Below, in pieces: positions 36,145 through 45,220 of a stretch of 64,000 nt of DNA. Origin of the DNA: a virus. The notes beneath the pieces are model-generated. The model worked only from the letters and a program-made list of their open reading frames with translations, was not told the origin of the DNA and searched no databases. The position numbers and the translations under genes were made by a program. Location of the stretch: positions 68,402 through 132,401 of the IMG/VR virus record IMGVR_UViG_3300029319_000005; one strand, written 5' to 3'. Each line of letters starts with the position of its first letter. Position 1 is the first letter of the stretch.

Positions 36145-36833
36145 TTAAAATATTTTATAGTCTGGTCTCCTAAATTAAAGAACATATCGACGATACTAAC
36201 ATAGTGATCAAAGCCCTGCCACATTTGTGTATATTCAGGAAAATTATCTAAATCATAATAAGTTAATTTTATATTATTCTTTTCAAACAAGCCTTCATCC
36301 ATATACCCCTTTGCGGCAGGCCCAGTAAAATATTCATTCGCATCCATATCATTACACAAATTAATAAGTTTTTCAGTCTTCCCGCCCCTTATATCAAATT
36401 CTCTTGAATCTAAAATGCTTATATCTAGTTCTAAAAGACTAATACATCTTTGTAATAATACTCTATTAATATCCGACAAGTAATCATAATTTTTTAGTTC
36501 TTTGAGATAAAGTTCTTCAAAGTAAACGGAATATTCTTTAAAGTATGGTGCTTTCCGATAATTCTCAGTTATTTTGTTCCAATGATTCAAAGACCAGTTA
36601 TTATCTTTTACTTTCGCTTCGTTTATCTTTTGATGAAACTTGCCTTTAACATCAACTGGAATTGATAGCCAGGATGGTCCGTTTGGAGTTATTATTTTAT
36701 TTCTATTTCTCCAATCTCGCTTTGTATATTGGGCGTTATCATATAAGATAATATGAGTAGCCTTTTTCATGGTGGTAAAATAGCCTTTCCATGGTATATA
36801 ATTTGATTGTGTTATGATTATTTTATTCGGCAT
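36135..36833 (-). CDS. WbqC-like family protein
   Basis: 232 aa, the family's usual length. The opening ITQSNYIPWKGYFTTMKKAT and the following DNAQYTKRDWRNRNKI plus PSWLSIPVDVKGKF match the WbqC family, found in LPS O-antigen clusters. The biochemical role of the family is not settled (possibly glycine or amino-acid transfer to sugars). A second conserved block is TGPAAKGYMDEGLF (about 175-188). Overlaps the PhyH-type gene by 11 bases, so they are probably coupled. Confidence 0.85.
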   Translation of the reverse strand: MPNKIIITQSNYIPWKGYFTTMKKATHIILYDNAQYTKRDWRNRNKIITPNGPSWLSIPVDVKGKFHQKINEAKVKDNNWSLNHWNKITENYRKAPYFKEYSVYFEELYLKELKNYDYLSDINRVLLQRCISLLELDISILDSREFDIRGGKTEKLINLCNDMDANEYFTGPAAKGYMDEGLFEKNNIKLTYYDLDNFPEYTQMWQGFDHYVSIVDMFFNLGDQTIKYFNWK

Positions 36834-37566
36834 TGTTATTTCTATTAAGTCGGTATGTTCTAAAATCCATCACACTTAGAAATTCATTACTCTCAAATCC
36901 TAAAAGTCTATTTAATCTATCATCTTGTGTTTTTTTTCTTAAACAGTGTGGATATTTTATTTGTTGTTTTATAAATGGCAATGTAAACATATTATTTACA
37001 CCGCATCTTGATTGATTTGTTTTATTGTCTCCGGCACTATGATAAACCATAGAATCAAACAAAATGACAGAGCCTGCCTCCACGCCGGGTGTTTCTTCAT
37101 TATTATAAGAAGTTAATTTTTCAACCATATGGCTCCCTGGTATAAAAGAAGTCCCTCCATTGCTTTCATTATAGTCATCTAGGCAATAATACAAATTTAT
37201 AGATAAAGGTCTAGACGATGTAAACTCTTGATATATGAGATCTCTGTGAAAAAAGCTTTGGTGGTGTTTTTTCATGGGAGGTATGAAAATACCATTTTGC
37301 AAGCTTAATATCGCATGGTCTCCTAGAATATCTTCAACAATCTTCCGTGAAAAATCATTATAAAAAAGATATTGAAATTTTTGATCTTGCAAAAAAGGGG
37401 ACCGAACTGTGTTGTCTTCTCCAATCTTTTTAAGGTTGTCTTCTCCAAAATCATCCTTTTGTTGTTCATATAAATCAAGAATTCTATTTTTGTAGAAATC
37501 AACTTGAGACTTCTCCAAGACATCATGGAATACTTGAAATCCTTTTTCTTTAAAATCTTTATATTC
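36823..37566 (-). CDS. phytanoyl-CoA dioxygenase (PhyH) family protein
   Basis: 247 aa from the ATG MEYKDFKEKGF at 37566, overlapping the upstream stop by eight bases; the longer reading to 37602 overlaps more without better signals. Fe(II)/2-oxoglutarate dioxygenase motifs are HHQSFFHRDLIYQEF (HxD iron ligands), GGTSFIPGSHMVE, and VYHSAGDNKTNQSRCGVNNM (distal His, and Arg for 2-oxoglutarate). Such enzymes hydroxylate lipids, sugars or small molecules. In glycan clusters they are commonly tailoring enzymes. Confidence 0.82.
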   Translation of the reverse strand, partial: EYKDFKEKGFQVFHDVLEKSQVDFYKNRILDLYEQQKDDFGEDNLKKIGEDNTVRSPFLQDQKFQYLFYNDFSRKIVEDILGDHAILSLQNGIFIPPMKKHHQSFFHRDLIYQEFTSSRPLSINLYYCLDDYNESNGGTSFIPGSHMVEKLTSYNNEETPGVEAGSVILFDSMVYHSAGDNKTNQSRCGVNNMFTLPFIKQQIKYPHCLRKKTQDDRLNRLLGFESNEFLSVMDFRTYRLNRNNNAE

Positions 37567-38929
37567 CATGATTATTAAAAAACTCTTCCCATTTGCCAAC
37601 AAGCCTATCAGTATCCATTAGGCTCTTATAAGTCTCATACATATTAAAAGAAATTTGTCTTTTCTGTTTTTCACTATAATTGGCAAACCTATACATCTCC
37701 TCTGCAAACCTTTTTGTATCATAAGCCGGTACAAGTGCACCGTTACTCTCATTAACAAAATCAGAGGCATTGCAGCTATCAAAAGAGATCACTGGCGTTG
37801 CCAAGGCAGCAGACTCATATGTTGTTCTTGGACCAGCATCTCCAATAGTAGTAGAACAACTTATGTCACTAGCCGATAGGATAGTGTTATAGGTATCTTT
37901 ATCTACATGGCCGGTGAAAACTACCGGTATGTTTAAGTCTTGTATCTGTGTCGCAACGTTTTTATCGCCCACTTGTGCACATACAAGCAATAGCATCTCA
38001 TTGTACCTGTCTATCTTCATTAAGTGTTTTAATATTTTTAAAGAAGTTATAAAATATTCCATACCCTTTCTTTTTATTGCTATGTCATGTGCTGCCCAGG
38101 TCATAATAAATTTTATATTTTCAACATTAATAGAGCTTTGATTTTCGATAGATTGTAAAATATTTTTTCTTTGCTCTACTTTAGTTTGCCACAAAATATC
38201 AAAATCATAGTCATAAAAAGAATTTTTTAAAGGTATAAGCACTTTTTCAACATCTTTAAAAATAAAACTTTGATTTGCCTCTTGATAAGAAAAATTATTT
38301 CCCACGTTCAATATAACCGCGTCTTGATTTCTTTTTACGAAATTTTTTGTACTGTTAAAGTTTGATATTAATAATTCCTCACTACCGCTCGCTTTCCCAA
38401 ATAAGTCAGGACAAGGCGAGCGACATCCCTCTTTAGTTTTGAATTTATCACAATTATGCTCACTCGGATATGAGCAGCCGCCTGTCCATGTATTATTAAC
38501 AGCAGATAAAATAATAACTTTAGATTTAAAGTGCTTTAAAACTAGTTCTAAAATCGGCAAATTAATATCTGCTTTATCGGCAAGAGCAATAAATTTGTGA
38601 TCCGGCAAATTTTTTATCAAAATATCAGCAGCGCGTTTTATATATTGTTCATGATCATCTTTTACATTTAAATAAATAAAATCATGATTAATTTGTTGCG
38701 CTAAGCGCATATTATCACCTAAAAGACTAACATCAAAAACATCAATATTGTTTTTATATAGACTTTCTAATGTATTTACAAAAATAGATTTTATTTTTAA
38801 ATTATTTCTAAAAAAATCAAACATTTGAAAAAGTCCATGATTAGGCTTGCCTTCATTGTGATCAAATGCACTAAAAAATATAACATCGATATTTTTTAAA
38901 TTTTTAAGTTCCTTGTTATCCAGATTCAT
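37559..38929 (-). CDS. GT4-type (GT-B) glycosyltransferase
   Basis: 456 aa. The N-terminal domain includes a TGGCSYPSEHNCDKF segment with a Cys-rich loop (GCRSPCPDL, about 165-185), seen in WcaC/PslH-like enzymes. The C-terminal GT-B domain has VVFTGHVDKDTYNTILSASD (about 345-365), then DAGPRTTYESAALATPVISF, the E-x7-E-like retaining GT4 donor motif. It probably transfers a hexose from a nucleotide sugar to a growing glycan. Overlaps the GNAT gene by 14 bases. Confidence 0.8.
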   Translation of the reverse strand: MNLDNKELKNLKNIDVIFFSAFDHNEGKPNHGLFQMFDFFRNNLKIKSIFVNTLESLYKNNIDVFDVSLLGDNMRLAQQINHDFIYLNVKDDHEQYIKRAADILIKNLPDHKFIALADKADINLPILELVLKHFKSKVIILSAVNNTWTGGCSYPSEHNCDKFKTKEGCRSPCPDLFGKASGSEELLISNFNSTKNFVKRNQDAVILNVGNNFSYQEANQSFIFKDVEKVLIPLKNSFYDYDFDILWQTKVEQRKNILQSIENQSSINVENIKFIMTWAAHDIAIKRKGMEYFITSLKILKHLMKIDRYNEMLLLVCAQVGDKNVATQIQDLNIPVVFTGHVDKDTYNTILSASDISCSTTIGDAGPRTTYESAALATPVISFDSCNASDFVNESNGALVPAYDTKRFAEEMYRFANYSEKQKRQISFNMYETYKSLMDTDRLVGKWEEFFNNHGI

Positions 38930-39314
38930 GTTCTTTTTCCAAGATGTAGTATTTTTTCTTAAAACCGGCTTTTTCGAACAACCTCACGCTAGCCTCGTTA
39001 TCCAACTTGACTTTTGCCAAGGCGTTTGGATGTCTTTTCATAAGTTCATTGATCATAAAGATGGCCACCCCTCTTTTCTGGTAGTCGGGATGTGTGGCTA
39101 CTCTTATATCATTGTCAATTACTCCGGCATACCCAGCAGGCTTATTGCTTATCAAGCAAATATAAAACTTATCCCCATGCAACTTCATATATTTTTCATG
39201 ATCTTTCTTAGTTATCTCTTCCTGTTGAATAAACCCTTTTTTAACCTCTTCATGGTTTCTTAAGTTTCTAATAAATTCCCAAAATGTTTTATTGTTTAAA
39301 ACAAACTCTTTCAT
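38916..39314 (-). CDS. GNAT-family N-acetyltransferase
   Basis: 132 aa, a single GNAT domain. The A-motif for acetyl-CoA is seen as DIRVATHPDYQKRGVAIFMI (about 70-89, with the Q-x-x-G-V-A turn), and the B region as KVKLDNEASVRLFEKAGFKK (about 101-120). Short for a sugar N-acetyltransferase but complete in core strands. In this cluster it may acetylate an aminosugar made by the DegT-type enzyme; this is inference. Confidence 0.75.
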   Translation of the reverse strand: MKEFVLNNKTFWEFIRNLRNHEEVKKGFIQQEEITKKDHEKYMKLHGDKFYICLISNKPAGYAGVIDNDIRVATHPDYQKRGVAIFMINELMKRHPNALAKVKLDNEASVRLFEKAGFKKKYYILEKEHESG

Positions 39315-39321
39315 ACTTTTC

Positions 39322-40098
39322 CTAAGAACAACTTTTAATTAAGTCCGGATGAAAAACACTATGGTGATATGCTCTTAGATAATCCCTTGAAAGTTCCATG
39401 CCCATATAGGGGTGTAAAGTAGTACCAACATCAATATAGGTGTTATTATGATTATACTTAAAAAGTTCGTAAATTAAAACCTCACTTAAGCTACTTGCAG
39501 AAAATAGAAAAATGTGATTTTCTATTTTATTATCGTTTATATAACTCTTTATCTCATCGAGCACATCATGATCATTTACAATACAATTTTTACCAACTCT
39601 AAAGTCTTTTTGCACTTGAAATGGCAACTTGCTTAAATCAGCGTTCTCGTTACATATCATTACCACTTTATGATTAGAAAACTCCGGGATGAAATGATTT
39701 ACAAACATGGGGTAATTAGAGTTGACCAGCAGATTAGCTGACATAGCGTGCTCGTCGTCAGAGCCGTACAAGTCTCTCATCCAAGGCTTAAATTCTCTAG
39801 AGGCACAAGTGCAATTTCTACAAATACCGCCAACAAAGTAATTATCTTTCTTATATTTGTATGCCTCTATTAATTTATCAGTTAAAAACTTATCTCTTTT
39901 AGGATCAAACTCCTTATGATCATTTTCAGAATATCCAAAATTATAAACCGTTTCTCCCAATATAACTTTATCACTACCGAGAACCAAAAGTTTTCCTTGC
40001 ATGATAGCTATTTCCCCATCTGAAAATCTGCTAAAAGCAAAGCTTTCCCCGTTTTGCAGTTTATGCAAAAGCTTGTAAAAATCTTTTTTAAAATCCAT
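39322..40098 (-). CDS. GT-D-fold glycosyltransferase-like protein (DUF1792-like)
   Basis: 258 aa. The N-terminus GESFAFSRFSDGEIAIMQG carries the R-F-x-DGE motif of the GT-D (DUF1792) domain, in which Asp and Glu bind metal and nucleotide sugar. Later segments (VVMICNENADL, HIFLFSASSLSEVLIYELF, YIDVGTTLHPYMG) agree with the C-terminal Rossmann-like part. A Cys-containing loop, GGICRNCTCAS, is at about 98-108. Acceptor unknown. Overlaps the epimerase gene by 11 bases. Confidence 0.68.
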   Translation of the reverse strand: MDFKKDFYKLLHKLQNGESFAFSRFSDGEIAIMQGKLLVLGSDKVILGETVYNFGYSENDHKEFDPKRDKFLTDKLIEAYKYKKDNYFVGGICRNCTCASREFKPWMRDLYGSDDEHAMSANLLVNSNYPMFVNHFIPEFSNHKVVMICNENADLSKLPFQVQKDFRVGKNCIVNDHDVLDEIKSYINDNKIENHIFLFSASSLSEVLIYELFKYNHNNTYIDVGTTLHPYMGMELSRDYLRAYHHSVFHPDLIKSCS

Positions 40099-41092
40099 GT
40101 TTTTCCTTCAATATTTTACATATTTTTTCAGCAGACTTGCCGTCTCCATACGGACACTCTTCTTTTTCATCCGGAATATGATCTTCATCCACCCACTCTA
40201 CAAGGCCAGGTAAATCGTCCACCCCCATACACAAAAAAGCAAAAGTCCCCATACCTTCGATTCTTTCTGTCGTTTCTCTACAAACGATACACTTTTTTCT
40301 AAAGAAGGACGATTCTTCCTGTAGCCCTCCGCTGTCGGTGATTACAAACTTACAAGAAGCTAAAAGTTCAATAAATTCGCCATACTCCATTGGCCTCACA
40401 ACATTTACATGATGCAATAAATCTTTATGTTTATAAACATTAGGATTTGGATGGATCGGCAATATAAACTCTAGATGCTTATTCTTTTTTGCGATTTCAT
40501 CAAGCTTGCGAAACCACTGCGGGATTAAATTGTGATTTTCTCGACGATGCATTGTTATAACAACTTTATTTGTATATTCGGCTTTTATATCTACAATATT
40601 ATCCAAAACAGTGTTACCAACAACATATGAACTGCCTCGTACTCTTTCTGCTTTTAGGTTTCTTTCTGCTCCCTCCGTTGGGCACAGGTTTATGTCTGAC
40701 ATCCTTGATATTGCCTGTCTATTAAACTCTTCCGGATAAGGGTTTAGCATATCATAAGTTCTAAGCCCTGCTTCAAGATGAATTATTTTTATTTTTCTAT
40801 GAAACGCCGCCAAAGCAACAGAAAAAGCAGAGGTTGTGTCTCCTTGAATTAACACCGCGCTAACTCCATCAAAGATGTGGTCGTTGTTCATTACAGATGA
40901 TACAATTGAGTCTAGGCGACTATCTCCATCTATAATTTCAAGCCTGCTGACGTCTTCTTCTATTGAAGATAAGAGATCTGTATGTTGTCCCGTCAAAAGC
41001 AACTTATAATCGATATCTTGTTTAGAAAAGGCGTTTAATAATGGTTTTATTTTTATATATTCAGGTCTTGTGCCAAAGCTTATAAGTATCAT
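40088..41092 (-). CDS. wecB: non-hydrolysing UDP-N-acetylglucosamine 2-epimerase
   Basis: About 334 aa from the ATG MILISFGTRPEYIKIKPL at 41092, a four-base overlap with the upstream stop. Family motifs are GTRPEYIK, VLIQGDTTSAFSVALAAF, HLEAGLRTYDMLNPYPEEFN, VITMHRREN, and TDSGGLQEESSF. It interconverts UDP-GlcNAc and UDP-ManNAc. It may supply ManNAc for the UDP-sugar dehydrogenase nearby, giving UDP-ManNAcA. The length is slightly short of the typical 370 but all motifs are present. Confidence 0.87.
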   Translation of the reverse strand: MILISFGTRPEYIKIKPLLNAFSKQDIDYKLLLTGQHTDLLSSIEEDVSRLEIIDGDSRLDSIVSSVMNNDHIFDGVSAVLIQGDTTSAFSVALAAFHRKIKIIHLEAGLRTYDMLNPYPEEFNRQAISRMSDINLCPTEGAERNLKAERVRGSSYVVGNTVLDNIVDIKAEYTNKVVITMHRRENHNLIPQWFRKLDEIAKKNKHLEFILPIHPNPNVYKHKDLLHHVNVVRPMEYGEFIELLASCKFVITDSGGLQEESSFFRKKCIVCRETTERIEGMGTFAFLCMGVDDLPGLVEWVDEDHIPDEKEECPYGDGKSAEKICKILKEKHGF

Positions 41093-42714
41093 ATTTTTAC
41101 TCCTCGAACTGTTTCCCAACCATTCTTTATACCATGTATAACACACATATCTCTTTCACTAAAGAATTGTTGATGAGTTGTCTCATTATTATTTGATGTT
41201 GCCTTAGAATCAATACCTAACTCGTTACCAAGCGTAGACCCATGCATCTCTTTATTATCAGGAGGGTGTGGAGGACAGAAAGTTTTTATACCTCCATATG
41301 TTTTAGCAGAGTAGGCAAACTGTATATCTTCTCCGTTGTCCCAGGTCGGGGGCTTCTCTTTCCAAAGATATTGAAGCCATTCTCTTTTAAAAAACCAAGC
41401 ATGCCCTACCAAATCAACCTCTTCCGTCTCCGGGTTTTGCGTCGGCCAGCCACATCGATCATGTTTGACGTAATGATAATCATTCAAAATTATACCAGCG
41501 CTACCTAGAATACCCTCGTGTGTTTCCATGGTGTCTAAGCAATTTTTAAACCACAGGTTCCCTGGTATGGTGTCGTCATCAAAAATTGCAATATATTCCG
41601 TATCAGCCAACAAAGCTCCAGCAAAACGTCCATAAAACTTCCAATTATGATTATTGTGAAATATTTTGTCTAGCCCAAGCTCAGAATAATCAAAATCATG
41701 ATTATCTTCATGATCATTTACCCAAAGCCATATTTCTTTACATCCTACGATTTGACTTCTTATAGCCTCTATTTGTCTCTTTAAATTATATGGTCTTCTA
41801 TATGAGTTCAATATAACTGTTATATCCGCAATATTCGAAGACCTTTCTTTTTTGAAAAAATTAATCCCCTCTGTACCCGCCACAACAGACGCTACCGTAT
41901 CAATGATCTCTTCCCTTTTAGATTCAACAAAATTTAGAAGCTCCTCTCCTTCTAGCTTCCCAAACCACTCCTCCGAAGTACATCCGTTATTCCCGTTTGT
42001 TACAAGCTTGCATCCAAGAATCCTGGCCTCTACAGCTAACCTACAAAAGGTTTCCAGAACCTGCGAAAAAAAGACTAGGCTTTTAAATTCAGCCAGTTGT
42101 GGGATCAAATCTTCAAAAGAGCACGGCTGGATTAACTCATAGGGGTTGTTTAATTTTCTACAGAACGCCTCTGCCTGTCGCGTCCCTTTAACGGCATTTG
42201 TAGAAGCAATAATTGCTTTGTTTCTTTTCTTATCTTTGTTTAAGTTTTCTCTAAGTACACGAATATGGTTGTCAGACCACATGCTACAACCCAAATTAAC
42301 AACATTGTTTATAAGTAAGTTTTTATTAACAACTTCGGAATGTATCTTAGATTGACAAAAGACAGCCTTTGCTCTTTTATAAAATTCCTTGTTTATAATT
42401 TGATCTTCAGTAGCCAAATAGTTAGGAAATAGAGAAGGGTCTCTAGTCTTTAGATATTTGTGATCATGTTCAAATATCACATATTCTTTCTGATGAAGCG
42501 CAGATAGAGAGGCGGAGTCTAAAGCTACGAAATTAGCAACAATAAAAAAATCATTACTTTGTTTAATAAAATCCTCTGTGACTTCTTGGCTTTTTAGCTT
42601 ACGAACACTAAAACCTCTATTCTTGAGACCATCGATTAAAACTTCATTAACGAGTTCTCCGCCACCAGGAACTTCATTAGCATAAAAGTCCGCTATAAAG
42701 ATTATAGTTCTCAT
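41089..42714 (-). CDS. bimodular glycosyltransferase (GT-B-like N-term, GT2 C-term)
   Basis: 541 aa. The N-terminal module (about 1-285) begins IIFIADFYANEVPGGGELVN as GT4 proteins do, and has a LAVEARILGCKLVTNG segment in the position of the GT4 donor motif. The C-terminal module (about 295-541) is GT2-like: ITVILNSYRRPYNLKRQIEA, a DXD-type FDDDTIPGNLW, and GHAWFFKREWL. Two fused transferases could add consecutive sugars. Four-base overlaps on both sides show tight coupling. I see no membrane segment. Confidence 0.75.
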   Translation of the reverse strand: MRTIIFIADFYANEVPGGGELVNEVLIDGLKNRGFSVRKLKSQEVTEDFIKQSNDFFIVANFVALDSASLSALHQKEYVIFEHDHKYLKTRDPSLFPNYLATEDQIINKEFYKRAKAVFCQSKIHSEVVNKNLLINNVVNLGCSMWSDNHIRVLRENLNKDKKRNKAIIASTNAVKGTRQAEAFCRKLNNPYELIQPCSFEDLIPQLAEFKSLVFFSQVLETFCRLAVEARILGCKLVTNGNNGCTSEEWFGKLEGEELLNFVESKREEIIDTVASVVAGTEGINFFKKERSSNIADITVILNSYRRPYNLKRQIEAIRSQIVGCKEIWLWVNDHEDNHDFDYSELGLDKIFHNNHNWKFYGRFAGALLADTEYIAIFDDDTIPGNLWFKNCLDTMETHEGILGSAGIILNDYHYVKHDRCGWPTQNPETEEVDLVGHAWFFKREWLQYLWKEKPPTWDNGEDIQFAYSAKTYGGIKTFCPPHPPDNKEMHGSTLGNELGIDSKATSNNNETTHQQFFSERDMCVIHGIKNGWETVRGVKI

Positions 42715-43967
42715 CCAAATACCTGCACATCTTCTTCCTTCTCTTGTGGTATTGCATCAAGAATTGCATCAGACATCTTTTTGTACATTTTCTCCTCTTC
42801 AAATTCTTCAGCAATCCAGCTTTGTAGATTCTTTGCTTGTTTTTTAAATCTAGAGTGATCTTTGAAAATGTCTCTTAGTTTGTTTTTATACGACTTCGGG
42901 TCTGGGTAGCACCAGGCAGTTTGTTCTTCTATAACCCCTTCCCATCTAGCCTCTGGCTGGACTTGTCCTAGTTCATAGTCAACTTTAGCAAACATGGCTT
43001 TTTTCTTAACTTTGCCTTTTTTGTTTTCAACAGGCATGTATAAGAAATCAAGATGCCCGCTCCAGTCTGGTGCCAAAACCGGGAGTCCTGCCTGTGCAGC
43101 TTCGAACAGCGGCAAACCAAATCCTTCTCCGTGTGCAAGATTGATTATAGCTTTTATTTTGTTATTCCTGTATAAGCCATGTATCTCCTCATCGTGCAGA
43201 CCTCCGTGCAATAGATATACGCTGCATTTTCTATCCGGGTATCCTTGTAATATTGTTCTTATCTTTTGTTCGCAATTGTACCTATCGTATACACAATTTT
43301 TTGCAAGATTCGCCTTAACAACAAGACCTACTTCATCATTAGCAAATTCTTCCACAAACCACTTGATTGTGTTGTCTAAATTTTTTCTGGGCGACCATTG
43401 GGCCACACAAAGAAAATTAAAATCATTTGCAAGCTCTAGATTTAGATCGACTGGCTGCAACTCTTTGGCGGGGTAGTTTACAACCTCTATTGGTTTTGTA
43501 CACTTAAAGTCGTTTCGAATCACTTCTCCGCCAGGACCATGAACAGTGCAAACTGTTCTAAGAAAGCCTTCTTTTGCGTGCTCAGAAGTTACAATGATTT
43601 TATCAATAACCTCTTCTGTCTTTTGAATCCACGAAGGTGACACCATGTTTGTTTCTATACCGGCTGTTATTCCAATATTTGTCTTTGCTATTCTTTCCCA
43701 TTCATTAGGAATTGTTACTTGTAAAGAAATATCAAATTGCGCATTGTCTTGCTGTACAGCATGTATAGTCTTATGAATTAAAAAATCTATCCACTTTCTT
43801 TCTTCTGTATCTTCCGGTGTGACACCGGTTGCTCCCCAGTTAATGTTTATTACATGAATATCAAAAATATCCTCTCGTCTTTTCAAAGATCTTAAAACAA
43901 ACCTAGCATGCTCCCCATAGCCAGACCTAGAAAGCACAGGAGCTTTTAGTACAATTTTATATCTCAT
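42711..43967 (-). CDS. GT4 family glycosyltransferase
   Basis: About 418 aa from the ATG MRYKIVLKAPVLSRSGYGEH at 43967, which overlaps the upstream stop by four bases. The C-terminal GT-B donor motif is HGEGFGLPLFEAAQAGLPVL (E-x7-E), preceded by FLCVAQWSPRKNLDN, a hallmark of GT4 enzymes. The N-terminal SRSGYGEHARFVL is the acceptor-domain glycine-rich loop. Pairs with the next upstream GT4, suggesting successive transfers. Confidence 0.83.
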   Translation of the reverse strand: MRYKIVLKAPVLSRSGYGEHARFVLRSLKRREDIFDIHVININWGATGVTPEDTEERKWIDFLIHKTIHAVQQDNAQFDISLQVTIPNEWERIAKTNIGITAGIETNMVSPSWIQKTEEVIDKIIVTSEHAKEGFLRTVCTVHGPGGEVIRNDFKCTKPIEVVNYPAKELQPVDLNLELANDFNFLCVAQWSPRKNLDNTIKWFVEEFANDEVGLVVKANLAKNCVYDRYNCEQKIRTILQGYPDRKCSVYLLHGGLHDEEIHGLYRNNKIKAIINLAHGEGFGLPLFEAAQAGLPVLAPDWSGHLDFLYMPVENKKGKVKKKAMFAKVDYELGQVQPEARWEGVIEEQTAWCYPDPKSYKNKLRDIFKDHSRFKKQAKNLQSWIAEEFEEEKMYKKMSDAILDAIPQEKEEDVQVFG

Positions 43968-45211
43968 CTCATCTCCTTTAGAGACCAACGGTTATGCTTC
44001 TTTCTGCTTTCCCAAGACCCATGTTCATTATGAATTTTATCCATAAGGTCCACCCATTGCTTGCCATAGTTTTCAAAATTATAATTATTCAAAATATATT
44101 CGCGACCAGCTTTCCCCATCTTCTTTCTTTCTTCATCAGTTTTGTTATACATATCAAGCAGTGCTTGTACTACGTCTTCTTGAGAAACTCTATCCTCACG
44201 TATATAAGGTACCTGCAAAGAGCCAATAACTGAGGATGCCGCCGGATTAAGACCAATTCCAAACCAATTCTCTCCGTCCGTCACTTGCTCTTGAAGACCG
44301 CCCGTCATCGTAACAATAATCGGTGTCTCACAGGATAAAGATTCCATCGTACCAAGGCCAAACCCCTCAGCGTCAGCTATATTTATTGTACAATCGGCGG
44401 CATTATATAATAATGATAAGATTTCTGGGGGGTGTTTTTGTGTTGAGAAAACCACTTCACGATTTGTCAACCCAAGCTCTTCAACAATCGCTCCTAAATC
44501 TTGGCCGTGGGGGTCTCTAATATCGGTGTGCATTATAAGCCTAGCGTTCTCCTTACCAACAACTTTTAAAAATTCATTAAACCACCATATAAGAGTGCCG
44601 CTTTGTTTTCTTCTCGCATTTCTATTGTTCCAAAAAACTGTGAACTTTCCATCATCTAAAGAATGCTGCTTTTTAAACTCGGCTAAAGCTTGATCATCTG
44701 CTTTAGAAAAAATGTCATTATTGACCGCATGAGGTATGTAGTAGCTCTCTACGCTAGGCGCAACCGTTTTAACAATGTCGTCAGTGACTTTAGAAATGCT
44801 AACAACAACATCACAGGATTCATAGTGACGCTTATTGAATTTGGGATAAGGGTAATTGTCCCAAACATGATAATATACCATTGGTATTAAAGGCCGAATC
44901 TCATTTTCTATATCCCATAACCACTCATAAAACCTCGGATCAGTCATAAACCACAATATATCTGGCTTATGAGTCCTTATAATTGATCTAACGCTATCAT
45001 GATTTCCATACCCGTCGACTGGGAAAATCAGAACGTCGTCTCCGTATTTGATCGGTTCATAACTGTGATGCTTTACTGCCCCTCCAAAGCAAACAAACTC
45101 ATATCTGCCCGTCTTTAGCAGAGCATCAACCATGTATTTTGTCTGAGTGCCTACTCCAGACGGCGACAAAATCATATCGCTAAGTATAAAGACTTTCGTT
45201 TTCTTATTCAC
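43964..45211 (-). CDS. GT4 family glycosyltransferase
   Basis: 415 aa, GTG start preceded by GAGGAAA. N-terminal LSDMILSPSGVGTQTKYMVD and C-terminal NIADAEGFGLGTMESLSCET with the E-x7-E motif identify a retaining GT4 enzyme. TVFWNNRNARRKQSGTLIWW occupies the place of the R/K-containing donor loop. It is the first gene of the glycan cluster in transcription order, ten bases downstream of the nuclease gene, so the cluster may be read from a promoter further upstream. Confidence 0.83.
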   Translation of the reverse strand: MNKKTKVFILSDMILSPSGVGTQTKYMVDALLKTGRYEFVCFGGAVKHHSYEPIKYGDDVLIFPVDGYGNHDSVRSIIRTHKPDILWFMTDPRFYEWLWDIENEIRPLIPMVYYHVWDNYPYPKFNKRHYESCDVVVSISKVTDDIVKTVAPSVESYYIPHAVNNDIFSKADDQALAEFKKQHSLDDGKFTVFWNNRNARRKQSGTLIWWFNEFLKVVGKENARLIMHTDIRDPHGQDLGAIVEELGLTNREVVFSTQKHPPEILSLLYNAADCTINIADAEGFGLGTMESLSCETPIIVTMTGGLQEQVTDGENWFGIGLNPAASSVIGSLQVPYIREDRVSQEDVVQALLDMYNKTDEERKKMGKAGREYILNNYNFENYGKQWVDLMDKIHNEHGSWESRKKHNRWSLKEMR

Positions 45212-45220
45212 ACTTTCCTC

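Noticed and set aside
36823-37602. Longer start for the PhyH gene at 37602
   Set aside because: It would overlap the upstream gene by 44 bases; the ATG at 37566 gives the short overlap usual here and begins at the family's normal N-terminus.
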